64,000 bases of DNA from Sporosarcina sp. P33 (GTDB lineage: Bacteria > Bacillota > Bacilli > Bacillales_A > Planococcaceae). The notes beneath the pieces were generated by a model, which saw only the letters and a list, made by a program, of their open reading frames with translations, had not been told where the DNA came from and did no database searches. Shown here piece by piece: positions 7,044 to 15,211 of the stretch. The position numbers and the translations under genes are program-made. Numbering within the stretch: the stretch's first letter is position 1; every line of letters begins with the position of its first letter. The stretch is from the NCBI RefSeq assembly GCF_002077155.1, contig NZ_CP015027.1, positions 3,078,501 through 3,142,500 on the forward strand, in the 5' to 3' direction.

Positions 7044-8218
7044 TTACCGTAAGCAGTAATTTATTATTGGTTTCATTTGTTGCTTATTTGGTGGCAACAT
7101 TGTTTTTTGGAGGGGCTATTAAAAAGTCGAAAACAGAAAAAGCCTATCAAAACAGTAAGTGGGGCACAATCGGTCTTGTGATTACAATCATCGGTTTCCT
7201 GTCTCATTTAGGCTATTTTTTCACACGGTGGGGCGCTTCAGGCCATGCACCTCTCAGTAATATGTTCGAGTTCACAACTGCATTTGGCATGATGCTCGTA
7301 GGAGCGTTCATTCTATTGTATATTATGTACCGAACACCGTCACTTGGATTATTTGCGCTGCCGATTGCGATTATTATTATCTCCTATGCAACGATGTTCC
7401 CGACAGAGGTCACGCCGTTGATCCCAGCACTGCAGAGTAAATGGTTATTCATTCATGTAATTACAACGGTTATCGGAGAGTCGATACTGGCAATCAGTGC
7501 GATCGCGGGACTGGTATTCCTGGTGAAAAATATTGATATGACAAAGAAATCTAAATCACGTTTTTGGATTGAAGCAGTGATGTATACACTGATTCTGGTT
7601 CTTGGTTTTGTTGTCACATCAACTACATTCAAAGTAATGAATTATGAAGCAGAATTCACGTATATTGATAAAAATGAAGCGTCTGCCGAAATCACGTATC
7701 ATGTTCCTCCGTTATTCGGAATGAATGAATATGAAGCGATGACACCGGATACTATGACGCCATGGGTAGAAATGCCGCCTATCATCAACGCGCAGAAGTT
7801 ATCCTCACTAGTGTGGTCAATTGCAGTAGGTTCAGTTCTTTATTTGCTGCTGCGGTTAATTGCGCGCAAGCCGATTGCTGCGGTTTTCCAGCCACTCGCG
7901 AAGAAGGCAAACTCTCAACTAATGGATGAGATCGGCTATCGTTCGGTATTAATCGGTTTCCCTGTATTTACACTCGGAGCATTGATTTTCGCTATGATTT
8001 GGGCGCACGAAGCCTGGTCGCGATTCTGGGGATGGGATCCGAAAGAGGTGTGGGCACTCATTACATGGTTGTTCTACGCCGCATTCCTTCACTTGCGCCT
8101 GTCGCGCGGTTGGGAAGGCAAGAAGTCCGCTTGGCTGGCAGTGATCGGTTTCGTCATCATTATGTTCAACTTGATTGCGGTAAACTTAATTATTGCTGGT
8201 TTACACTCTTATGCATAA
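7034..8218 (+). CDS. resC: Cytochrome c biogenesis protein ResC (CcsA/CcmF-type)
   Basis: A 394-residue polytopic membrane protein carrying the haem-handling tryptophan-rich signature WGWDPKEVWALITWL (about residues 335-350) and several conserved histidines. It forms the haem-export and ligation unit with ResB. It is the last gene before a strong hairpin terminator that separates resABC from resDE. Confidence 0.96.
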   Translation: MDLITVSSNLLLVSFVAYLVATLFFGGAIKKSKTEKAYQNSKWGTIGLVITIIGFLSHLGYFFTRWGASGHAPLSNMFEFTTAFGMMLVGAFILLYIMYRTPSLGLFALPIAIIIISYATMFPTEVTPLIPALQSKWLFIHVITTVIGESILAISAIAGLVFLVKNIDMTKKSKSRFWIEAVMYTLILVLGFVVTSTTFKVMNYEAEFTYIDKNEASAEITYHVPPLFGMNEYEAMTPDTMTPWVEMPPIINAQKLSSLVWSIAVGSVLYLLLRLIARKPIAAVFQPLAKKANSQLMDEIGYRSVLIGFPVFTLGALIFAMIWAHEAWSRFWGWDPKEVWALITWLFYAAFLHLRLSRGWEGKKSAWLAVIGFVIIMFNLIAVNLIIAGLHSYA

Positions 8219-8225
8219 GCTACGG

Positions 8226-8257
8226 CTGCATGACAGAAAATGTCATGCAGTCTTTTT
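8226..8257 (+). terminator. Terminator between resABC and resDE
   Basis: A perfect ten-pair stem (CTGCATGACA with TGTCATGCAG) around GAAAA is followed by TCTTTTT. It suggests that resDE is made partly from its own promoter and partly by read-through. Confidence 0.85.
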
Positions 8258-8322
8258 ATTTCTATTTGGAGGGTAATAATTGTACAATGGAGACAGAAGT
8301 ATGTCGAAAGGGGCAATGTTTT

Positions 8323-9042
8323 GTGGAAGAAACCGTGAAGTTATTAGTGGTGGATGATGAGGATCGTATCCGCCGTCTGTTAAATATGTATTTATCCAGA
8401 GAAGGCTATGAAATTGACGAGGCAGTTGATGGAGCAGAGGCTCTTGAAAAAGCATTCACTGAACAATATGACTGTATTTTGCTCGATGTCATGATGCCGG
8501 AGAAAGACGGTTTGGAAGTGCTGGCGGAATTGCGTGAGAATAAGCTGATGACGCCTGTCATTCTTTTGACCGCGAAAGGGGAAGAGGCAGATCGTGTAGG
8601 CGGATTCGAGAGCGGTGCAGACGATTATATTGTCAAACCGTTCAGTCCGAGGGAAGTCGTGCTGCGTGTGAAAGCGATGCTAAGACGCTCCGTTTCATTT
8701 CCTAATGTATCATCCAATACGACGTCGAAAGATCTGGTCGTATTTCCGCAGCTAACAATTGATCACGATGCACACCGCGTAACGGCAGAAGGCAAGGAAG
8801 TCAATTTGACGCCAAAAGAATATGAATTGCTGTATTTCCTTGCAAAGTCACCAGACAAAGTATTTGACCGTGAACAATTGCTGAAAGAGGTATGGCATTA
8901 CGAATTTTTCGGAGATTTGCGGACAGTCGATACACATGTAAAACGTCTGCGTGAGAAATTGAGCCGTGTGTCTGAAAAAGCGGCAAAGATGATCGTCACT
9001 GTCTGGGGTGTCGGGTATAAGTTTGAGGTTCCGAACGAATGA
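8323..9042 (+). CDS. resD: Response regulator ResD
   Basis: A 239-residue OmpR-family regulator. The receiver domain has the acidic pocket VVDDED, phosphoacceptor Asp55 in LLDVMMP, and Lys in the VKPFSPRE block. The C-terminal winged helix ends VWGVGYKFE. ResD activates respiration genes under oxygen limitation. GTG at 8323 has GAAAGGGG nine bases upstream and gives the family length; an in-frame ATG at 8287 and a long upstream extension through resC lack such support. The stop overlaps the resE start. Confidence 0.96.
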   Translation: MEETVKLLVVDDEDRIRRLLNMYLSREGYEIDEAVDGAEALEKAFTEQYDCILLDVMMPEKDGLEVLAELRENKLMTPVILLTAKGEEADRVGGFESGADDYIVKPFSPREVVLRVKAMLRRSVSFPNVSSNTTSKDLVVFPQLTIDHDAHRVTAEGKEVNLTPKEYELLYFLAKSPDKVFDREQLLKEVWHYEFFGDLRTVDTHVKRLREKLSRVSEKAAKMIVTVWGVGYKFEVPNE

Positions 9043-10829
9043 TGAGAATATGGAATTCAATTGTCGGGAAGCTATGGGCCACCATATTGCTTCTCGTTTC
9101 CTTTGTCTTGTTTATCGTCACACTGTTCCTGCTGGAGTTTCTGGATAACTTCCATACGAAACAAGCAGAAGAGTCATTGCAGAGAGAAGCTGCCACCATC
9201 AGCAAAATTGTCAACGACCAAAGCGGACAGAAGACCGATTCTGTACATCAGATTATAGAAGATATTCTTGATGCGGAAACTAATGCTCTTGTGGTAGACC
9301 CAAGGGGAGACGTTCTTTATTCATTCCACACATCAAGCAGCAAACAAGAGATTGAAGAAAAGCTTCTTTCGGAAAAAGGCTTATTTGATTCGCCTGAAAC
9401 CGGCAAGCAAAAAATGAAGGAAATGATACTGCCTTCTCTGACTGAAGCGGATGTCATGGAGCAGTTTTTAATTCTTTCTTATCCGTATGAACAGGCATCT
9501 GGCCAACAGGCAAGTGTGCTCATGTACCAAAGTTTGGATGCTGTTCACAGGACGACTAAAAGTACAACGAATATTGTATTCCTTTCTGCGTTTATCGCAT
9601 TTCTTCTGACAACATTTTTTGCTTTTTTCCTATCCACACGTATAACACTGCCGCTGCGTAAAATGAAGCAGGCCGCTTTTGAATTATCAAAAGGGAACTT
9701 TGATACGCATTTGCCGGTCATGCAAAAAGATGAAATAGGTCAGCTGGCAACCGCTTTTAACCAGATGGGACGTCAACTAAAATATAATATGGAATTGATC
9801 AAGCAGGAGAAAGAACAGTTGTCGAGCATCTTGACGTCGATGACAGACGCGGTTGTGACATTTAATCAAGACTATTCTATCCTGCTTAAAAACCCTCAAG
9901 CAGAACTGCTGCTGAAAAAATGGTACGGCTATAACGAGAAAAAGGAACATCCATTGCCAAAAGAAGTGTTCCATATGCTTGAACATGCTATTTCATTTGA
10001 CGAGGAAGTGGAGGATGAACTGGAATTAGGCGGACAGTTTTATGTGATCTCTATCAGCCCGCTGTACAGTGAGAGCAGTATCCGCGGAGCAGTTGCTGTG
10101 TTCCGTGATATGACGGAGCAGCGTAAACTGGATAAGCTGCGTTCTGATTTCATCGCGAACGTTTCGCATGAACTGCGCACGCCAATTTCGATGCTGCAGG
10201 GATACAGTGAAGCGATTATCGATAATGTGGTGAGCAGTGAGGAAGAGCGTATGGAAATGGTTCAGATTATTCATGACGAATCAAAACGTATGAGCCGTCT
10301 CGTAACCGATTTGCTGAGTCTGGCCAGAATGGAGTCAGGACATATTCAGCTGTATAAAGAACCTTTGCCGATTGTGGAATTCCTCGACCGCATGGTGACG
10401 AAATTTTCACAAGTAGCCAAAGACGCACAAGTCACCTTATCTTTACAGACTGAAGAGTCAGAAGCACTTCTCGTGACCGCTGACGAAGACCGTATGGAAC
10501 AAGTTCTGACCAATTTGATCGACAATGCCATCCGCCATACACCAGATGGAGGAGCTGTTACGCTAGGGGTGTTCCGTACCGGTGGAATGCTCGATATTAC
10601 AGTGGCTGATACAGGCGTAGGGATTCCTGAAAAAGATCTGCCATTCGTTTTTGAACGTTTTTATAAGGCGGATAAAGCGAGGACGAGAGGAAAAGGCGGG
10701 ACCGGGCTTGGTTTGGCGATTGCAAAAAACATTATGGAAGCGCACAATGGATCTATTTTAGCGACACGCGGCGAACAGTCAGGAACCATCTTCATTTGTT
10801 CACTTCCATTTGATTCAGCAAAGAACTGA
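9039..10829 (+). CDS. resE: Sensor histidine kinase ResE
   Basis: A 596-residue membrane kinase partner of ResD. Two transmembrane segments (about 12-33 and 182-205) flank an extracytoplasmic domain. HAMP (about 205-255), a PAS-like domain (about 260-365), HisKA with phosphoacceptor His377 in NVSHELRTP, and an HATPase domain with the DNAIRHT, DTGVGIP and GTGLGLAI boxes follow. It overlaps resD by four bases. The stop codon lies within the -35 element of the sigX promoter. Confidence 0.96.
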   Translation: MMRIWNSIVGKLWATILLLVSFVLFIVTLFLLEFLDNFHTKQAEESLQREAATISKIVNDQSGQKTDSVHQIIEDILDAETNALVVDPRGDVLYSFHTSSSKQEIEEKLLSEKGLFDSPETGKQKMKEMILPSLTEADVMEQFLILSYPYEQASGQQASVLMYQSLDAVHRTTKSTTNIVFLSAFIAFLLTTFFAFFLSTRITLPLRKMKQAAFELSKGNFDTHLPVMQKDEIGQLATAFNQMGRQLKYNMELIKQEKEQLSSILTSMTDAVVTFNQDYSILLKNPQAELLLKKWYGYNEKKEHPLPKEVFHMLEHAISFDEEVEDELELGGQFYVISISPLYSESSIRGAVAVFRDMTEQRKLDKLRSDFIANVSHELRTPISMLQGYSEAIIDNVVSSEEERMEMVQIIHDESKRMSRLVTDLLSLARMESGHIQLYKEPLPIVEFLDRMVTKFSQVAKDAQVTLSLQTEESEALLVTADEDRMEQVLTNLIDNAIRHTPDGGAVTLGVFRTGGMLDITVADTGVGIPEKDLPFVFERFYKADKARTRGKGGTGLGLAIAKNIMEAHNGSILATRGEQSGTIFICSLPFDSAKN

Positions 10830-10852
10830 AACTTTATCCTTGCTGAATCGAC
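10827..10852 (+). promoter_or_regulatory. Candidate autoregulatory SigX-type promoter of sigX-rsiX
   Basis: TGAAAC (10827-10832) and CGAC (10849-10852) are 16 bases apart, resembling the ECF promoter form TGtAAC then CGaC known for B. subtilis SigX. The -35 element overlaps the resE stop codon. Confidence 0.5.
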
Positions 10853-10877
10853 TACTAGTACAGAGCGAGGGGATTGA

Positions 10878-11402
10878 ATGGATGATTCCGTTTTTCAGCG
10901 GCTATATGAAGATTATAACCGTGACGTGTTTAATTTCCTGACATATTTAACCCGCAACCGGGAAGTGGCGGAAGATTTGATGCATGAAGTGTATGTGCGC
11001 GTTCTTAAATCATATGGCCGGTTTGAAGGGAAAAGTTCTGAAAAAACTTGGCTGTTTGCGATTGCAAAGAATGTTTCCATTGATTACTTCCGTAAACAGT
11101 CAACAGTCAAGAAACATACCAATCTTCATTTTGATTGGGAGACACAGCAATTGACCGCGCCCGGACGTTTGCCGGAACAGCTGCTGGAAGCGGATGATGA
11201 GCAGCGGCAAGTGCTGAAAGCATTAGACACATGTACAGGGGATCAGAAAATGGTCATCCTGATGCGGTTCTTCCAGGATCTCACAGTTGCTGAAACAGCA
11301 GAGATTCTGGAGTGGACCGAAAGCAAAGTGAAAACGACCCAGCATCGGGCAATCAAATCGCTGAAGGAGAAACTGGAAGTACAATCCATGAGGGAGGGGT
11401 GA
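10878..11402 (+). CDS. sigX: ECF RNA polymerase sigma factor SigX
   Basis: A 174-residue group IV sigma factor. Region 2 includes DYNRDVFNFLTYLTRN, DLMHEVYVRVL and KTWLFAIAKNVSIDYFRK; region 4 includes LMRFFQDLTVAETAEIL and the recognition helix SKVKTTQHRAIKSLKE. In B. subtilis, SigX controls cell-envelope charge and antimicrobial-peptide resistance genes. The gene is followed after four bases by its anti-sigma factor gene. It is slightly shorter than the B. subtilis protein (194 residues as I recall). Confidence 0.9.
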   Translation: MDDSVFQRLYEDYNRDVFNFLTYLTRNREVAEDLMHEVYVRVLKSYGRFEGKSSEKTWLFAIAKNVSIDYFRKQSTVKKHTNLHFDWETQQLTAPGRLPEQLLEADDEQRQVLKALDTCTGDQKMVILMRFFQDLTVAETAEILEWTESKVKTTQHRAIKSLKEKLEVQSMREG

Positions 11403-11406
11403 TGAG

Positions 11407-12603
11407 ATGAGTGCGGATAAGTGGAATGAAGATGAAATAAAAAAGCGATTACATAATATGCCGGTTGTAGAAGATCAGCGTACTAAAGATGAGATTTTGC
11501 ATCGGCTGAAGAATGATTCAAGACTTGCCGAAAATAAAGAACCGGAGAAAAAAAGGTCTGCATTCAATTGGCCCCCGATCATTGCGGCTGCCGCAGCGAT
11601 TCTGCTGCTCACCATCCTGGTGCCTGTTTTCCTTCAGCAAAACACTGAAGTATCGATGGATAAAGCAGTGACGGAAGATTCCGGCGAAACCAATCAAATG
11701 GAGAGCGCAGAAGAAACCGAGTCTAGTGAATCCGCAGATGTATCCATGTACACCAAAATGGGACCAGCGCCGCATTATGCCGTTTATCCCGCTGACACAG
11801 CTTCTCATACAGCATTCCACATCGGACTTATTACAGATCAGGCAACGGTCGTTCCTGTGACATTCCTGATTCCAGATGAACAAGTTCGTCAAGATATAGG
11901 AGTTTCACCGACTGCTGTTGCACTATACAATGCATACGCTTCTAAAATAGATGAGGAATCACTTGGCTTCTCAGATTATCACCCCTATGATGCGGCGGTA
12001 TCGTCAGATGGTCTGCGTATGACGATGAAGTTTGCGAAGGGACATTCTTATGATGTATCCAGTGCGGCACTTGAAATGCTGAACTTGTCTGTGCAAGATA
12101 CATTTTACGGATTTGAAGAGGTGGAATTTCTGCAGGAAGACGGATCACCGATTACGTTTGATCAGGTGGGAGAAATAAAAGAACCTATCAAGTTAACGGG
12201 TGCTCTGTCCCGGCAGGCGTACTATCTGTTCGTGAAATCAGACGGGGAAGCGGTCCTGTCTTCCGATTTCGGCAAATCTTTTCATACAGTGACAGAAGCA
12301 TTGAATGAAATGAAAACAACGCCAAATGATATATATGCTACTGTAATTCCTGAAGGCGTGGATTTTTCCGTATTAGAGGAATCCGGCCGTGTGAAGGTGC
12401 AATTCACGGAAACACTAGATCTAGAGAAGTATCAGCCCGAAGAAGCAATGCAGCTGATAGAAGGGATTTTGCTTACAGCAGCAAGTTTTGACAAGCGGGT
12501 GGAATTTGATCAAATCGTGCAGAAACAATGGAACGGTTTTGACTTTACCCAGCCGCTGGAAAAGCCGGTTGGAGCGAATCCTAAATCTCTAATTATCGAA
12601 TAA
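11407..12603 (+). CDS. rsiX: Anti-sigma-X factor RsiX
   Basis: A 398-residue type II membrane protein: a short charged cytoplasmic part (1-55) that would bind SigX, one transmembrane helix (about 57-76), an acidic Ser/Glu-rich linker, and a large outside region that seems to contain two GerMN-like repeats (around TVVPVTFLIPDE and around VKVQFTETLDLEKY). Location and architecture identify the SigX anti-sigma factor, although sequence conservation in this family is low. Unlike B. subtilis, serA does not follow. Confidence 0.85.
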   Translation: MSADKWNEDEIKKRLHNMPVVEDQRTKDEILHRLKNDSRLAENKEPEKKRSAFNWPPIIAAAAAILLLTILVPVFLQQNTEVSMDKAVTEDSGETNQMESAEETESSESADVSMYTKMGPAPHYAVYPADTASHTAFHIGLITDQATVVPVTFLIPDEQVRQDIGVSPTAVALYNAYASKIDEESLGFSDYHPYDAAVSSDGLRMTMKFAKGHSYDVSSAALEMLNLSVQDTFYGFEEVEFLQEDGSPITFDQVGEIKEPIKLTGALSRQAYYLFVKSDGEAVLSSDFGKSFHTVTEALNEMKTTPNDIYATVIPEGVDFSVLEESGRVKVQFTETLDLEKYQPEEAMQLIEGILLTAASFDKRVEFDQIVQKQWNGFDFTQPLEKPVGANPKSLIIE

Positions 12604-12605
12604 TT

Positions 12606-12645
12606 CTGTTTTACAGACTTGTGAAGTTTACAAAACAGTTTTTTT
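12606..12645 (+). terminator. Terminator of sigX-rsiX, overlapping the ribU promoter
   Basis: CTGTTTT (12606-12612) pairs with AAAACAG (12632-12638), extended inside by AGACTT/GAAGTTT-type pairing, then seven T residues. The 3' arm and T-tract occupy the -35 hexamer and spacer of the ribU promoter. Confidence 0.75.
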
Positions 12646-12655
12646 GCGCTATAAT
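12627..12655 (+). promoter_or_regulatory. Sigma-A promoter of the ribU riboswitch transcript
   Basis: TTTACA (12627-12632), 17 bases, then a perfect TATAAT (12650-12655). The inferred start near 12662 lies just before the FMN aptamer. Confidence 0.85.
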
Positions 12656-12678
12656 AGGTTCATAATTAAATATTGATT

Positions 12679-12806
12679 CATCTTCGGGGCAGGGTGTGAT
12701 TCCCGACCGGCGGAAATGAAATAGTTTTCTATTTTTAGCCCGCGAGCTTAACAGCTGATTCTGGTGAGATTCCGGAGCCGACAGTATAGTCTGGATGGGA
12801 GAAGGT
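12679..12806 (+). promoter_or_regulatory. FMN riboswitch (RFN element)
   Basis: The leader contains the conserved FMN aptamer blocks in order: TCTTCGGGGCAGGG, GTGATTCCCGACCGGCGG, AGCCCGCGAGC, GGTGAGATTCCGGAGCCGAC, AGTCTGGATGGGAGAAGG. A terminator hairpin at 12904-12936 sits about 100 bases downstream and about 65 bases before ribU. By family knowledge, FMN binding should favour the terminator and lower riboflavin uptake. Confidence 0.96.
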
Positions 12807-12903
12807 GAAGGTGCAGCCATCTTTTTGTGTACGCAAAAGTGGTGCTTGATTTCTGACGGATAATGATCTATATATTATCTGTTATTAAAAGCGCATTTTA
12901 CTC

Positions 12904-12936
12904 TCCCTAAAGCATTTTTGCTTTAGGGATTTTTTG
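12904..12936 (+). terminator. Expression-platform terminator of the FMN riboswitch
   Basis: TCCCTAAAGCA pairs with TGCTTTAGGGA around a short T loop and is followed by TTTTTT. Confidence 0.9.
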
Positions 12937-12999
12937 CAGAACAACGGATGAGCAAGCCTTTCCTCTTTTGAAGTGAATCGCAAAAGGAGAGAGGAACAA

Positions 13000-13581
13000 G
13001 TGAATAACAAGAAGTTACGCAAGTTAATATTGGTGGCAATTCTCGGGAGCATCTCGACTGTATTGATGCAGTTCAACTTCCCGATCCCGGCAATGCCCGG
13101 ATTTTTAAAGATTGATTTCAGTGAAATTCCGGCTGTCATGGCAATCATGACGATGGGTCCGGCTGCAGGAATTGGCGTGGAATTATTGAAAAACATCATG
13201 CACTGGTTTTTGCAGGGAAGCCCGACTGGTGTGCCGGTAGGTGAAATCGCAAACTTTGCAACAGGTGTATTGTTCATTATGCCGATCTACTGGATTTTTA
13301 TGAAGTATCGTTCTGCTAAAGGTCTGGCTGCAGGGTTAATCGCCGGTACGGTGGCAATGGCAGTAGGTATGAGCGCATTGAATTACTTGGTGTTCTTGCC
13401 GATGTACACATATTTCCTGGGTATGCCAGCAGTTACTGGCGACTCGCTGTATCAGATGATCATATTAGGAATCCTGCCGTTCAACCTGGTCAAGGGTGCC
13501 ATGTTATTAGCCATCACGTTAATGTTATATAGAAGCATGGAGAAGTGGATTCTCCAGCAGCAAAAGAAATTATCGTTCTAA
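13000..13581 (+). CDS. ribU: Riboflavin ECF transporter S component RibU
   Basis: A 193-residue membrane protein with about six hydrophobic segments that binds riboflavin and works with the shared ECF energising module encoded elsewhere. Family blocks include LGSISTVLMQFNFPIPAMP near the N-terminus, IDFSEIPAVMA and GAMLLAITLMLYRS near the end. Start is GTG at 13000, preceded by AAAGGAGAGAGG; an earlier in-frame GTG at 12973 lies before that site. Control is by the upstream FMN riboswitch. Confidence 0.95.
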   Translation: MNNKKLRKLILVAILGSISTVLMQFNFPIPAMPGFLKIDFSEIPAVMAIMTMGPAAGIGVELLKNIMHWFLQGSPTGVPVGEIANFATGVLFIMPIYWIFMKYRSAKGLAAGLIAGTVAMAVGMSALNYLVFLPMYTYFLGMPAVTGDSLYQMIILGILPFNLVKGAMLLAITLMLYRSMEKWILQQQKKLSF

Positions 13582-13590
13582 ACAAATAAG

Positions 13591-13628
13591 CGCCAGTCTC
13601 CTTGAATTAAAAAGAGACTGGCGTTTTT
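13591..13628 (+). terminator. Terminator of ribU
   Basis: CGCCAGTCTC pairs with GAGACTGGCG and is followed by TTTTT. Confidence 0.9.
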
Positions 13629-13768
13629 GTGCGTAAAGGAAAGCGGAAAATCGCAGCAAAGGATGGACGCGCAAGAAAAATTCAATACAGCTTCATAGAG
13701 CGCGTATCTCCTGATGCACCAATGCTCTGCCGATGTCCGCTTGCATTCTCTCTGGTTAATCCAGTCAA

Positions 13769-13806
13769 AGAAAAACAACACATCCAATAGCAGGAAGTGT
13801 TGTTGG
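13769..13806 (-). terminator. Terminator of fer
   Basis: On the minus strand, AACAACACTTCC pairs with GGATGTGTTGTT (one offset) and runs into a T-rich tract. The 140 bases between this and the ribU terminator show no gene or clear element. Confidence 0.75.
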
Positions 13807-13813
13807 GATTGAA

Positions 13814-14092
<279 letters not shown>

Positions 14093-14119
14093 TCACTCTA
14101 CCTTTTTTGTACCTACTCT

Positions 14120-14148
14120 ATTCTAAAGCTGTTTTCATCACTTTTCAA
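14120..14148 (-). promoter_or_regulatory. Sigma-A promoter of fer
   Basis: Reading the minus strand: TTGAAA (14148-14143), 17 bases, TAGAAT (14125-14120), about 50 bases before the fer start. Confidence 0.8.
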
Positions 14149-14182
14149 CAATAAAACGTTATTTCTTCAGGAGTGAGCACAT

Positions 14183-15211
14183 TTGAGTTTTGATTCTGTC
14201 TTATTAACGATCTTTCAGCGCATGCATGGCGAGCGTTCCGCACAAGGAGTCTTTCATATTCTGCGCGGAAAACGGTCCGGCCAGACGTTGCAGGATGTCG
14301 AATATTATCAAGTTAAATCATACTATGGACTGCTGCCCGGCTTATCCGCAAGCGATTTTCAGCTGGCTGTGGAGCGGCTTGTGTCAGAAGGGTATCTGTA
14401 TATTGATATTCTTGTTTATGTGACGGCGAAGGGACAAATAGCGACGGGAAGTGAATTGTGGCGGTTTAATGGCTGGGACTACAGGGGGCGTGAAAGAGAG
14501 TTCGGCAGACGGCTGGCACTTTTAGTGCAAACGCTGTCGAATCTGAGAAACGGCGAAACGATGTTTATGCCAATTCAAAAAGAATTGCCTGTCCAGCAGT
14601 TCATTAAGGGGCTTTTACGCAATCAGCCGGCTCCAATAAACGCACTGGCAGAAGCTTTACGTACAGAATTGGAGCGGTCGATGACGGACGCCAAGCTGTC
14701 GGAGCTGCAGTGCACGATTGTCAGCGGACGTCTGACAGGACACCATGTAACTGCATACACATGGGAGCAGATGGCTGAAAGTTTCAAACTCCCCGTCATG
14801 ACGGTGCAGCTTTATTATCTGGAGGCCTTACATATTGTGCTTGATTTTATTTCGGTGCAGGAAGATTTTCCATTACTTACGGAGCTGGCTGCCGGGTGCA
14901 GAGTGGATACATATCTGACACAGTCTGCCGAAAGAACAAGGAAACTGTTTGAGCATGGTTATTCGGTAGAGCAAATAGCTTCCTTGCGTCACTTGAAATT
15001 GAGCACAATAGAAGATCATTTTATTGAAATGGCTGCTAACGTATATGATTTCCCTTATTTGGAATTTGTTACGGATGAGCAGATCGAGGCAGTCTGGCAG
15101 CAAATTGATCAGCTGCAGACAAAGCGTTTGCGTCTTTTAAAAGAACGCTGTCCCGAGCTTTCTTATTTTCAGCTGCGGCTGATTGTCATCATTGGAAGGA
15201 GAGATAGCTGA
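14183..15211 (+). CDS. ypbB: YpbB, helix-turn-helix helicase-associated protein
   Basis: A 342-residue protein whose C-terminal region (about 245-285, FEHGYSVEQIASLRHLKLSTIEDH) is a helix-turn-helix of the type found at the C-terminus of RecQ and UvrD-like helicases. It overlaps the next helicase gene by one base (TGATG), so the pair may provide in trans what other RecQ proteins carry as one chain; this is inference. Start is TTG, with CAGGAG nine bases upstream. Confidence 0.88.
   Translation: MSFDSVLLTIFQRMHGERSAQGVFHILRGKRSGQTLQDVEYYQVKSYYGLLPGLSASDFQLAVERLVSEGYLYIDILVYVTAKGQIATGSELWRFNGWDYRGREREFGRRLALLVQTLSNLRNGETMFMPIQKELPVQQFIKGLLRNQPAPINALAEALRTELERSMTDAKLSELQCTIVSGRLTGHHVTAYTWEQMAESFKLPVMTVQLYYLEALHIVLDFISVQEDFPLLTELAAGCRVDTYLTQSAERTRKLFEHGYSVEQIASLRHLKLSTIEDHFIEMAANVYDFPYLEFVTDEQIEAVWQQIDQLQTKRLRLLKERCPELSYFQLRLIVIIGRRDS

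Noticed and set aside
7999-8322. Upstream extension of the resD frame through the end of resC
   Set aside because: It crosses the resC terminator hairpin, overlaps a certain gene, and has no receiver-domain sequence; GTG at 8323 has a good ribosome-binding site.
13629-13768. Intergenic region between ribU and fer terminators, considered for a gene
   Set aside because: The only open frame lacks a ribosome-binding site and spans the fer terminator.
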